NCBI RefSeq assembly: GCF_900109825.1
Contig: NZ_FOBL01000020.1
Span: forward strand, 1-51,296
From: Alkalibacterium putridalgicola
GTDB lineage: Bacteria; Bacillota; Bacilli; Lactobacillales; Carnobacteriaceae_A
Direction of reading: 5' to 3'
Length of the DNA: 51,296 nucleotides
The first letter of the stretch is position 1. Every line of letters begins with the position of its first letter. The notes beneath the pieces are model-generated. The model made no database searches, was not told the DNA's origin, and worked only from the letters and a program-made list of their open reading frames with translations. Positions 44,575-51,296 of this stretch are shown here, piece by piece. Position numbers and translations under genes: made by a program.

Positions 44575-45225
44575 ATGACAGATAATATCATAGAGGTCAA
44601 TAACATAAGTTTTAACGTTGGCCATGAAAAAATATTAAGTGGCGTGGATTTTTCCATTGTCAAAGGAGAGCGTGTGACGATCACTGGTCCTTCGGGGGGA
44701 GGCAAGAGCACCCTGCTGAAAATCATAGCCAGTATTCTGACGCCCACAAAAGGAAACATCGTTTATAAAGGTAAAGACGTCTCTGAAATCGATCCGATCG
44801 ATTACCGTAAAGAAGTGTCCTATTTCTTTCAGAATGCGACCTTGTTCGATCAGACGGTCAGAGATAATTTAGCATTTCCTTATGAGATCCGCGACGAAGA
44901 ATTCAATGAAACAAAAAGCGTGACCATGCTGGAAAGATTGAAATTGAACCGCTCATACCTGGACAAAGAAGTGAAGGATCTTTCAGGGGGAGAAAAACAG
45001 CGTGTCGCCCTTGTAAGAAATCTGCTGTATAAACCTGAAGTCATCTTGCTGGATGAAGTGACGAGTTCACTGGATGCTGAAAATAAAGATATTATCTACA
45101 GTATACTAGACGAATTGAATGAAGAAGATAACATGACGATTCTTTCAGTCACCCATGATGAGAGAGAAATTAATAAGGCTGATCGGATCATACGAATCCT
45201 AGATGGAAAGGTGGCTGAACAATAA
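44575..45225 (+). CDS. ABC transporter ATPase, FetA/YbbL-like
   Basis: 216 aa. Walker A GPSGGGKST (residues ~37-45), Q-loop YFFQNATLFD, signature LSGGEKQRVAL (near 137), Walker B VILLDEVTSSLD and the switch His in SVTHDERE are all present. It pairs with the FetB-like permease whose ATG shares one base with its stop. In E. coli FetAB exports iron under oxidative stress. AAGAGGAG lies 8 nt before the start. Confidence 0.9.
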   Translation: MTDNIIEVNNISFNVGHEKILSGVDFSIVKGERVTITGPSGGGKSTLLKIIASILTPTKGNIVYKGKDVSEIDPIDYRKEVSYFFQNATLFDQTVRDNLAFPYEIRDEEFNETKSVTMLERLKLNRSYLDKEVKDLSGGEKQRVALVRNLLYKPEVILLDEVTSSLDAENKDIIYSILDELNEEDNMTILSVTHDEREINKADRIIRILDGKVAEQ

Positions 45226-45989
45226 TGGGTGCAAACTTAGAAATCGGAAATTTTTCGTTACTGTTATCTACAGGGTTGCTGTTTATTGCCATATTTGTAG
45301 ATTATAAAGAAAAACTGGATCTAGGTAACGACATTTTCATCGCCGGTGTCAGAGCGGTCGTGCAGCTGTTCGCCATCGGTTATGTCCTGAAGTATATCAT
45401 TCAAGTCGACAACTTCTTTATTACGCTCGCAATGGTCCTGTTCATCGTCTTTAATGCGGGTTTCAATGCCCACAAGCGCAGCGAAGGAATATCGAATTCC
45501 TTATTTATCTCACTCACAGCGATCGGAGTGGGGACTGCAATCACGTTGGGCGTTATGCTCGTTTCAGGAGCCATTATATGGGTCCCGTCACAGATCGTAC
45601 CGATCACAGGGATGATCGCCAGTAATGCCATGGTCGCCATCGGATTGACTTACCGAGCATTGAACAGCAAGTTTACTGATCAGAGACAACAAGTCCTGGA
45701 AAAACTTGCTTTAGGTGCTAATGAGAAACAGGCATCCATGAGCATCATAAGAGAAAGTGTGAAGACAGGCATGAGTCCGTCGATCGACCGGACGAAAACG
45801 GTAGGTCTAGTGAGTCTGCCGGGAATGATGTCTGGCTTGATCTTTGCGGGTGTTGATCCTACAGATGCTATTAGATACCAGATCGTTGTTATGTTCATGC
45901 TTATTGCCGTTACAAGTATTGCAAGCTTCATTGCAAGCTATCTGGCCTACAGAGAATACTATAATGACCGGAACCAGCTGATGATATAA
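45225..45989 (+). CDS. ABC permease, FetB/UPF0014 family
   Basis: 254 aa with about seven helices. The UPF0014 hallmarks are VRAVVQLFAIGYVLKYI (near 38-54), the MIASNAMVAIGLTYRAL motif (near 127-143) and VGLVSLPGMMSGLIFAGVDP (near 191-210). It forms the membrane part of the putative iron exporter with the preceding ATPase. The 1-nt overlap shows tight coupling. A terminator follows. Confidence 0.9.
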   Translation: MGANLEIGNFSLLLSTGLLFIAIFVDYKEKLDLGNDIFIAGVRAVVQLFAIGYVLKYIIQVDNFFITLAMVLFIVFNAGFNAHKRSEGISNSLFISLTAIGVGTAITLGVMLVSGAIIWVPSQIVPITGMIASNAMVAIGLTYRALNSKFTDQRQQVLEKLALGANEKQASMSIIRESVKTGMSPSIDRTKTVGLVSLPGMMSGLIFAGVDPTDAIRYQIVVMFMLIAVTSIASFIASYLAYREYYNDRNQLMI

Positions 45990-46003
45990 AAAATTATACG
46001 AGC

Positions 46004-46043
46004 AAGACCACTCTGTCCATAGTTGATCAGGGTGGTCTTTTTA
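46004..46043 (+). terminator. terminator after fetAB
   Basis: AAGACCACTCTG (46004-46015) pairs with CAGGGTGGTCTT (46028-46039), one G-U pair, and TTTTAT follows. Confidence 0.85.
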
Positions 46044-46082
46044 TATTACACTGTTACAAAACATATCGATACTGAAATAGTT

Positions 46083-46111
46083 TTGAGATATTAGTTCATG
46101 AATAATACAAA
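46083..46111 (+). promoter_or_regulatory. probable promoter of the LysM/3D gene
   Basis: -35 TTGAGA (46083-46088), 17-bp spacer, -10 TACAAA (46106-46111). It predicts a leader of about 150 nt before the start codon. Confidence 0.5.
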
Positions 46112-46130
46112 CTAACTAAAAGGAAGTGAC

Positions 46131-46257
46131 AAAGGGCCCAAACCCCTTTTCTTTATGATTTAGCATGGTAAGATACAATCAGTTGTTCAGGAAAACCAGA
46201 TGAACAAACGCGAACACTGTCTAATTAACCTTACCAATCGAACTATATGAAAAGGGG
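46131..46257 (+). promoter_or_regulatory. structured leader able to sequester the SD of the LysM/3D gene
   Basis: Three complementary pairs are nested: CCCCTTTTC (46143-46151) with GAAAAGGGG (46249-46257), TGGTAAG (46166-46172) with CTTACCA (46230-46236), and TTGTTCA (46183-46189) with TGAACAA (46201-46207). The outer helix contains the SD AAAAGGGG. A competing small hairpin AAAGGG (46131-46136)/CCCTTT (46144-46149) would free the SD. It does not match the ydaO (c-di-AMP) riboswitch core or any other class I know. Confidence 0.5.
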
Positions 46258-46266
46258 AATAAATTA

Positions 46267-47202
46267 ATGACTATTCAAAAAAATACATGGCTTAAAGCAG
46301 GCTTGACATTATCCGCAGCTGGATTGATGCTGCTGACAAATGATACAGAAGCAAGTGCCAATTCAAACTGGGCACCGCGTACGGTTCTGGAAATCGAAGA
46401 AGATATCAATGAAGCTAAAGCAGATTATGATGAAGACAAAACATTGGAATATACTTTCCAATGGGGAGATACACTATGGGGCGTTTCTCAAGCCACTGAT
46501 ATCTCGGTTGAAAAACTGGCAACAGTGAATGATATTGATAACCGCAGCCTGATTCAGGTAGGGACGACTATTTATTTAAGTAATGATTTATCCGTCATTT
46601 CTGTAGAAAATGAAGAAGAGGTCGTCAGTTACGATGTATCTGAAGAGGAAGTGAAAGAAACAGAAACACCTAAAGAAGTAGAAGAAGCTAAAGAAGAGAA
46701 AAAAGAAGTGAAAGATAACCAGGCAGCGGCTGAAAAAGCAGCAGCCGAAAAAGCGGCAGCCGAAAAAGCAGCAGCTGAAAAAGCGGCAGCCGAAAAAGCA
46801 GCAGCCGAAAAAGCAGCAGCCGAAAAAGCGGCAGCTGAAAAAGCAGCAGCCGAAAAAGCGGCAACAGAACAAGCAGCGTCAACTTCTTCTAACAATACAG
46901 CATCACAGGAAGAATCTGGCCGTTGGATATCAGTTGAAGCCACAGCGTATTCTAGAAATCAGGCAAGCTTAAGTAACTTTACCTTTATGGGTATTGATTT
47001 AAGAGAGAATTCTCGCGTTATTGCTGTAGATCCGAATGTCATTCCACTGGGTTCTAAAGTATTGGTACCTGGATATGGTGAATACATTGCCGGAGATACT
47101 GGTGGTGCCATTAAAGGTAATCGAATCGATGTCCACATGGAAGATTTAGATGCGGCATGGTCATTTGGACGTCGTCAAATCGACATCAAAATATTAGACT
47201 AA
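46267..47202 (+). CDS. exported LysM - (AAAEK)n - 3D-domain cell-wall protein
   Basis: 311 aa. The signal peptide (residues 1 to ~35; basic start, LTLSAAGLMLL, then EASANS) is followed by one LysM domain (about 59-103, FQWGDTLWGVSQATDISVEKLA). An acidic/Lys-rich stretch leads into nine perfect AAAEK repeats (about 153-197). The C-terminal 3D domain (about 220-311) contains VEATAYS, VIAVDPNVIPLGSKVLVPG and the three aspartates of AGDTGGAIKGNRIDVHM. 3D domains are lytic-transglycosylase-like folds found in Rpf-type and YocH-type wall-remodelling proteins. The SD AAAAGGGG is 9 nt from ATG and lies inside the putative leader fold. Confidence 0.9.
   Translation: MTIQKNTWLKAGLTLSAAGLMLLTNDTEASANSNWAPRTVLEIEEDINEAKADYDEDKTLEYTFQWGDTLWGVSQATDISVEKLATVNDIDNRSLIQVGTTIYLSNDLSVISVENEEEVVSYDVSEEEVKETETPKEVEEAKEEKKEVKDNQAAAEKAAAEKAAAEKAAAEKAAAEKAAAEKAAAEKAAAEKAAAEKAATEQAASTSSNNTASQEESGRWISVEATAYSRNQASLSNFTFMGIDLRENSRVIAVDPNVIPLGSKVLVPGYGEYIAGDTGGAIKGNRIDVHMEDLDAAWSFGRRQIDIKILD
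46723..46857 (+). repeat. nine tandem 15-bp repeats coding AAAEK
   Basis: GCAGC(A/G)GC(C/T)GAAAAA is repeated nine times in frame within the LysM/3D gene; only third-position silent changes occur, so selection keeps the peptide. The repeat probably forms a rigid Ala-rich helix crossing the wall, and its copy number may vary between strains. Confidence 0.93.
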
Positions 47203-47210
47203 TAGAAAAG

Positions 47211-47253
47211 TCAAAAAAAAAGTACAGAGTAACTATACTCTGTACTTTTTTTT
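47211..47253 (+). terminator. terminator after the LysM/3D gene
   Basis: AGTACAGAGT (47221-47230) pairs with ACTCTGTACT (47237-47246), extended by A and T runs of nine. Confidence 0.92.
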
Positions 47254-47674
47254 TGATGAAAATCGATCCTTTGTAATATTAATAATACTAAATACAAACG
47301 AGTAACCAAATTGTTAAAGCGTTATCTTTTTAAAAAAATGCTATTAATGATAGGGTATAAGTAGATAGGATCTTGGAAACATTAGTACGTTCATTCGTTC
47401 GTCAGTGTTTGATATGTCATATAAAAGTGATAACAGTAAAATGAGTCGACGTGCTATCACTTTTAAAAATAACCTTATTCTGATAGGTTATTTATAGATA
47501 ATACACAAAAGGAGAGATGCTATGAACGAAGAGTTTTCTAGCATAGCAGAACCGGCCGTCCCATAATTCGAAGTGGCATGGTTAACGATACGTTGACGAA
47601 CTGGATACTGACACCGTAGATGACATATACGGATAAAACAGATAACTGCAGAATTATTGAAAGGAGAATATATA
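47254..47674. other. intergenic region with one possible 14-codon ORF
   Basis: AAAAGTGATA (about 47422) and TATCACTTTT (about 47454) form a stem with a 22-nt loop. At 47522-47566 the sequence AAAAGGAGAG is followed by an ATG opening a 14-codon frame (MNEEFSSIAEPAVP). TGCTATG and CATAGCA around that ATG are complementary. No other gene is visible. The stretch probably also carries the promoter of the mini-lipoprotein genes. Confidence 0.35.
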
Positions 47675-47872
47675 ATGAAGAAACTGACAAAGTTACTTGC
47701 TCTGATAATGACCGGTGGTATGCTCATGGTCGGTTGTGGAGAAGTTGACGAAGAGCTGCCTGATGTAGAAGAAACAGAAGAAAATATAGATGAAGGACTT
47801 AACGATGTAGAAGAAGGGGTAGAGGATACGGGGGACGAAATTGATGAAGAGTTAGACGAAGAAACGGAATAA
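47675..47872 (+). CDS. mini-lipoprotein, copy 1
   Basis: 65 aa. The start at 47675 has AAAGGAG about 8 nt upstream. The lipoprotein signal MKKLTKLLALIMTGGMLMVGC ends in a lipobox with Cys 21. The mature part is about 44 residues and strongly acidic (runs of E and D, with LPDVEETEEN and LNDVEEGVEDTGDEIDEEL). No family is recognised. It could be an acidic surface peptide, an ion buffer or a partner of a larger wall protein. It is the first of three tandem copies. Confidence 0.8.
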   Translation: MKKLTKLLALIMTGGMLMVGCGEVDEELPDVEETEENIDEGLNDVEEGVEDTGDEIDEELDEETE

Positions 47873-47904
47873 CAGGCTGATTCACCTAAAAAGGAATGAG
47901 TATT

Positions 47905-48072
47905 ATGAAAAAACTGACAAAACTTATTGCCCTTACCCTGACTGGTGGTTTGCTTTTAGTCGGGTGTGGAGAAACAGATGATATGGAAAATGATTTGCCT
48001 GATGTAGAAGAAACAGAAGACGATTTAATGAATGATGACTTGGGTGATGAAATGGAAGACGACGCTGAATGA
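47905..48072 (+). CDS. mini-lipoprotein, copy 2
   Basis: 55 aa, short and easy to miss. AAAGGAATGAG lies 9-10 nt before the ATG at 47905. The signal MKKLTKLIALTLTGGLLLVGC is nearly the same as in copy 1, with lipobox LVGC. The mature part shares LPDVEETE and is acidic, but it is shorter. It clearly arose by duplication of the upstream gene; the intergenic distance is 32 bp, so both are probably in one transcript. Confidence 0.78.
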   Translation: MKKLTKLIALTLTGGLLLVGCGETDDMENDLPDVEETEDDLMNDDLGDEMEDDAE

Positions 48073-48108
48073 TATTCTGGTCAAACATTATAAATTACTA
48101 AAACTCTA

Positions 48109-48216
48109 ATGAAAAAAGCGGATCAACCTGCTTGCTCTGATGATGACTAACGGCATAGTCATAGTTACAAGCGGAGACAGCGATCAATGAAGAGTTAGCT
48201 GATGTGAAAGAGCCCT
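48109..48216 (+). pseudogene. mini-lipoprotein, copy 3 (decayed)
   Basis: The nucleotide sequence follows copy 1: CTTGCTCTGATGATGAC matches CTTGCTCTGATAATGAC, and GAAGAGTTAGCTGATGTG matches GAAGAGCTGCCTGATGTA. A frameshift near the start makes the ATG frame stop after 13 codons. In the surviving frame the lipobox Cys has become Ser (ITSGD-like), and a TGA follows soon after. It is a dead duplicate. Confidence 0.65.
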
Positions 48217-48300
48217 CAGATTCTCTCGTCCGTTGGTTGGGTTAGAATTGTGAGAAAGTACAGACGAATAACAAACGTTCAATCTTAGAATATGTATGTT

Positions 48301-48340
48301 AAAAAGACACACACCTTATTGAAGGCGTGTGCCTTTTTTA
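48301..48340 (-). terminator. terminator between the mini-lipoproteins and alr
   Basis: AAAAAGACACACACC pairs with GGCGTGTGCCTTTTT using a few G-U/A-C mismatches. A/T tracts on both sides make it usable by alr (-) and the lipoprotein transcript (+). Confidence 0.75.
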
Positions 48341-49510
48341 CTAGTCCAAAAGTGAATTATGTTTTGCTTCAATGGATTCATTTTTATAATATACACGTGG
48401 GACCCTTTTACCAATACCGCAGAGAATCTCATAATGAAAACTGTCAGTCAGGTCTGCCATTTTATATATACTGGGATGCCCTTTTTTAGGATCGCCTATA
48501 AACACTAGCTCAGTATCTTTATTGAAACCCGGGATATCACTTACGTCGACCATCAGCTGATCCATACATATTCGTCCCACGATAGGCGCTTTATGATCAT
48601 CTGTAGTCAGATACCAGCGGTTGGATAATTCTCTAGGGATCCCATCGGCATATCCCAGTAAGATCGTTGCTATAGTTTTTTCTTCCGCTGCTGTAAAAGT
48701 TCTTCCGTATCCGATCGTTGTTCCTTCTTCGACCTTTTTTACATAAGCCGCATGAGTAGATAATCTCATTACCGGCTGCAGATCTATTTTATCTTCAAGA
48801 GACTTGTCCGGGTGATATCCGAACAAAGAAATTCCTGTACGGATCATATCCAGGTGATATTCAGGGTATAAAAGAGTTGCTGCAGTATTACTGCAGTGGG
48901 TCAGGTCAAAGTATATCCCCTGGTCTTTGAGGTCATTAACGATATCCATAAAAAAATCAAATTGGTGTTTTGTATAAGTTGGATCTTCGGTATTTTCGGC
49001 TTCGGCAAAGTGAGTGAAAATACCTTCGAACTCTACCCATTCGGAAGTCATGGTTCGACTTAATCTTGCTGCTTCTTCACGTGAACGTACACCGATCCTG
49101 GCCATACCCGAATCGACCTTTAAATGGATCTTTGCCTTTTTCTGAAGACTTTCGGCGGAATGTTTAACCTTACCGGCAATTTCATCAGAGAAAACTGTAA
49201 TGGAAATGTCATTCTTGATTGCTGTTGGAATTGTATCCGGTTCAATTGGACTCAACAGAAGAATGGGACTTTTCACTCCTGCTTCCCTCAATTCCATGGC
49301 TTCATCCAAGACAGCTACAGCTAGAAAATCGATGTTCTGACTTTCGAGATGCCTGCCGACCTCTACAGCGCCATGGCCATAGGCATCTGCTTTGATCACA
49401 CCCATGAATTTGGTTTTAGGGGATAATAATTCCTTCATACGAATATAATTATCAGTCAGTTTATCTAAGTCGATCGTTGCACGAGTATAGCGATAACTAC
49501 CATAATGCAT
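48341..49510 (-). CDS. alr: alanine racemase
   Basis: 389 aa. A PLP enzyme that interconverts L- and D-alanine for peptidoglycan. The PLP lysine is in VIKADAYGHGAVEV (Lys near residue 39), and the catalytic Tyr in GYGRTFTA (near 266). RIGVRS and the C-terminal MDQLMVDVS are further signatures. AAAGGAG is 9 nt before the start. Monocistronic here, divergent from pepC. Confidence 0.96.
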   Translation of the reverse strand: MHYGSYRYTRATIDLDKLTDNYIRMKELLSPKTKFMGVIKADAYGHGAVEVGRHLESQNIDFLAVAVLDEAMELREAGVKSPILLLSPIEPDTIPTAIKNDISITVFSDEIAGKVKHSAESLQKKAKIHLKVDSGMARIGVRSREEAARLSRTMTSEWVEFEGIFTHFAEAENTEDPTYTKHQFDFFMDIVNDLKDQGIYFDLTHCSNTAATLLYPEYHLDMIRTGISLFGYHPDKSLEDKIDLQPVMRLSTHAAYVKKVEEGTTIGYGRTFTAAEEKTIATILLGYADGIPRELSNRWYLTTDDHKAPIVGRICMDQLMVDVSDIPGFNKDTELVFIGDPKKGHPSIYKMADLTDSFHYEILCGIGKRVPRVYYKNESIEAKHNSLLD

Positions 49511-49646
49511 AATCAGTACTCCTTTCAGTTACACTTTATTTTAACATGAAAAAGGGGAATTAATGAAGCAGCGATGTGGGATTTCATAGACTTTAAACAC
49601 GAATAAATAGTTAGGGATGGAATGGGAACGAGAAAAAAATGACAGC

Positions 49647-49675
49647 TTGTCATCATTCCTGTTTTTGTATAAAAT
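49647..49675 (+). promoter_or_regulatory. promoter of pepC
   Basis: -35 TTGTCA (49647-49652), 17-bp spacer, -10 TAAAAT (49670-49675), 29 bp before the start codon. Confidence 0.65.
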
Positions 49676-49704
49676 AGAGATAGTGATTAAAGGGAGATGT
49701 AAAT

Positions 49705-51045
49705 ATGATGAAAATTACCAAAGAATCATTAGCAAATTACAAAGATAGATATAACGGAAATGCGACCAATAAAGTGGTACAGAATGCGATCGCCAAAGTA
49801 GGAATAAACAAATCCTCTGTCGATAATAACATGACCAGACGACATAATTTCGTATTCTCTCATGAAACAGAAAAAGGCGACATCACGAATCAGAAGTCCA
49901 GTGGGCGCTGCTGGATGTTTGCCGCATTAAATACTGCTCGCGTAGATACAATGGAGAAACTGAATGTGAAGACATTTGAATTTTCGCAGAATTATACCCT
50001 TTTCTGGGATAAGTTGGAAAAATCAAATTATTTCCTCGACAGTATAATTGAAACGGTGGATGAACCCCTCAACTCACGTCTGGTTCAGCACCTGCTGCAG
50101 GACCCCGTTCAAGATGGTGGACAGTGGGATATGTTTTCTGGGATCCTTGAAAAATACGGGGCTGTTCCCAAATCAGCCATGCCGGAAACCTATCATTCTT
50201 CTAATACACGAGAACTCAACCAGCTTCTGACTGCCAAACTGAGAGACTTTGCCGCGAAGATTCGAGAAAATCATAAGAGTGGAAAAACAAAGGATGAGCT
50301 TGTTGAACTGAAAGAGGACTACCTCTATTTTGTCTATGCCTTGTTAGTGAAGACATTGGGTGAGGTTCCGGAATCATTTACGTATGAATATCGCGATAAG
50401 GACGAAGAATTCCACCGTATTCATGAGATAACTCCACGTGAGTTCTTTGAAAAATATGTTGCATGGGATTTGGAGGAACGCATTAGTTTGATCAATGCGC
50501 CCACTGATGATAAGCCGTTTGGTAAAGCATATACTGTTAAATATCTGGGAACGATCAAAGAAGCACAACCGATCAGATATGTTAATGCACCTATTGATGC
50601 ATTGAAAAAAGCAGCGGTCCAGTCGATCAAAGATGGTGAACCGGTATGGTTTGGCTGCGATGTCGGAAAAATGCTTGACCGTGAAGCAGGGATCATGGAT
50701 GATAAAGCGTATGATTACGAAGCAACCTTGGGAGAGTCTGTTGAACTGACTAAAGGCCAGCGCCTCGATTATGGTGAAAGTTTACTGACCCATGCGATGG
50801 TTTTTGTTGGAGTTGACCTCGATGATGAAGGCAACCCGATCAAGTGGAAAGTCGAAAACAGCTGGGGCGACAAGAGCGGAGATAAAGGTGTCTATTCGAT
50901 GACTGATAAATGGTTTGACGAATATAACTATCAAGTGGCCGTTAAACGTAAATACATTGATGAAAAATGGCTGAAAGCTCTAGACGAACCAGTTGTTGAA
51001 CTGGAACCGTGGGATCCTATGGGTGCTCTGGCCATGGTCAAATAA
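49705..51045 (+). CDS. pepC: aminopeptidase C (bleomycin hydrolase family)
   Basis: 446 aa, the usual length. It is a cytosolic hexameric papain-like C1B peptidase that removes N-terminal residues. The catalytic Cys is in QKSSGRCWMFAALN (near 68-75), His in THAMVFVGVD (near 366) and Asn in VENSWGDKSGDKG (near 387). AAGGGAGATG precedes the ATG; a second ATG follows as codon 2. After the stop, CCTTCAG/CTGAAGG (51047-51073) forms a stem without a T tract. Confidence 0.97.
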   Translation: MMKITKESLANYKDRYNGNATNKVVQNAIAKVGINKSSVDNNMTRRHNFVFSHETEKGDITNQKSSGRCWMFAALNTARVDTMEKLNVKTFEFSQNYTLFWDKLEKSNYFLDSIIETVDEPLNSRLVQHLLQDPVQDGGQWDMFSGILEKYGAVPKSAMPETYHSSNTRELNQLLTAKLRDFAAKIRENHKSGKTKDELVELKEDYLYFVYALLVKTLGEVPESFTYEYRDKDEEFHRIHEITPREFFEKYVAWDLEERISLINAPTDDKPFGKAYTVKYLGTIKEAQPIRYVNAPIDALKKAAVQSIKDGEPVWFGCDVGKMLDREAGIMDDKAYDYEATLGESVELTKGQRLDYGESLLTHAMVFVGVDLDDEGNPIKWKVENSWGDKSGDKGVYSMTDKWFDEYNYQVAVKRKYIDEKWLKALDEPVVELEPWDPMGALAMVK

Positions 51046-51112
51046 ACCTTCAGGCATTCTAACTTGCTGAAGGGAGACGTCTATCATCATTAGTCACCTG
51101 GACTAACGATGC

Positions 51113-51296
51113 GGTGCGTACAGCTATTCTTGATCTCATTAGGCGCACCCAGCAAGGAGACAAATTGAGTACGCTGAATGAGCCGGACAAAGGACGTACT
51201 CATCGAGAATAAAGCATGAGTACGCTGAATGAGCTACGCAAAGGACGTACCCGGCGAGAATAATACGTGAGTACGCTGAATGAGCCGGACAAAGGA
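51113..51296. repeat. hairpin array E: 35-nt units, 51-bp period, cut by the window end
   Basis: Units start at 51167, 51218 and 51269. The first is 35 nt with arms GAGTACG/CGTACTC; the second ends CGTACCC; the third runs off the window. The loop GCCGGACAAAGG is conserved. A related but diverged stem GGTGCG/CGCACC (51113-51149) precedes them by 54 bp. Spacers are 16 nt (ATCGAGAATAAAGCAT type). The array starts about 40 bp after the pepC stem. Confidence 0.85.

Noticed and set aside
45990-46266. c-di-AMP (ydaO) riboswitch before the LysM/3D gene
   Set aside because: The conserved ydaO core sequences are not visible; the region is better described as an unclassified nested fold.
46588-46943. 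Long minus-strand open frames rich in Cys/Phe or Ala/Phe inside the LysM/3D gene
   Set aside because: They are antisense readings of the AAAEK repeat and have no SD or start context.

Overview
This 51.3 kb window looks like chromosomal DNA of a low-GC Gram-positive bacterium of the order Lactobacillales, most likely near the Carnobacteriaceae (an Alkalibacterium/Marinilactibacillus-like organism). That placement is inferred from gene content and order, not from a database search. The supporting features are a 23S tail-5S-tRNA cluster, consensus SD sequences, a CIRCE-controlled groESL, cdaA-cdaR-glmM, luxS, a type-2 galT, pepC, and the B. subtilis-like order tsaB-rimI-tsaD / ABC-F (ydiF) / rex / ydiK / ydiL / groESL.

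Layout. 0-5 kb: the end of an rRNA operon, six tRNAs in two clusters, a small membrane protein, a HAD phosphatase, a uracil-DNA glycosylase-like protein, an NADPH:FMN reductase and a mini-GNAT. 5-8.4 kb: c-di-AMP synthesis and its regulator with phosphoglucosamine mutase. 8.4-11.4 kb: DUF456 protein, cysE-luxS and a YugP-type zinc protease. 11.6-16.4 kb: the galKTM-galR Leloir operon with an operator-bearing promoter. 16.4-18.2 kb: a group II intron remnant, a hairpin array, an NAD-dependent epimerase/dehydratase and a CsbD protein. 18.3-27.8 kb: tRNA t6A genes tsaB-rimI-GNAT-tsaD, ABC-F, rex, ydiK, ydiL and groESL. 28-32.5 kb: demethylmenaquinone/NADH module (menA/dmkA-like, a long Ndh2 with a DoxX-like membrane tail, polyprenyl synthase), which resembles part of the flavin-based extracellular electron transfer locus of Listeria. 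32.7-39.1 kb: a nitrilase-like hydrolase, a double PPK2 enzyme, an unusual pyruvate kinase, a CAP-domain protein and a MATE pump. 39.1-46 kb: a persulfide dioxygenase-rhodanese protein, a GT32 glycosyltransferase, an amidohydrolase, a YitT protein and a FetAB exporter. 46-51.3 kb: a LysM/3D cell-wall protein with a structured leader, tandem mini-lipoproteins, alanine racemase and PepC.

The most striking unexplained signal is a set of five intergenic arrays of imperfect hairpins. They have unrelated primary sequences except for two that share a family, but the same architecture: units of 41 or 35 nt repeated with a 51-53 bp period, about five DNA helical turns. Four lie exactly between converging genes, outside the terminators of both. 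The fifth begins after pepC and runs off the window. No gene in the window explains them. Secondary observations are a nested RNA fold that can bury the SD of the LysM/3D gene, a decaying family of mini-lipoproteins, and a 5' group II intron fragment directly behind a terminator.
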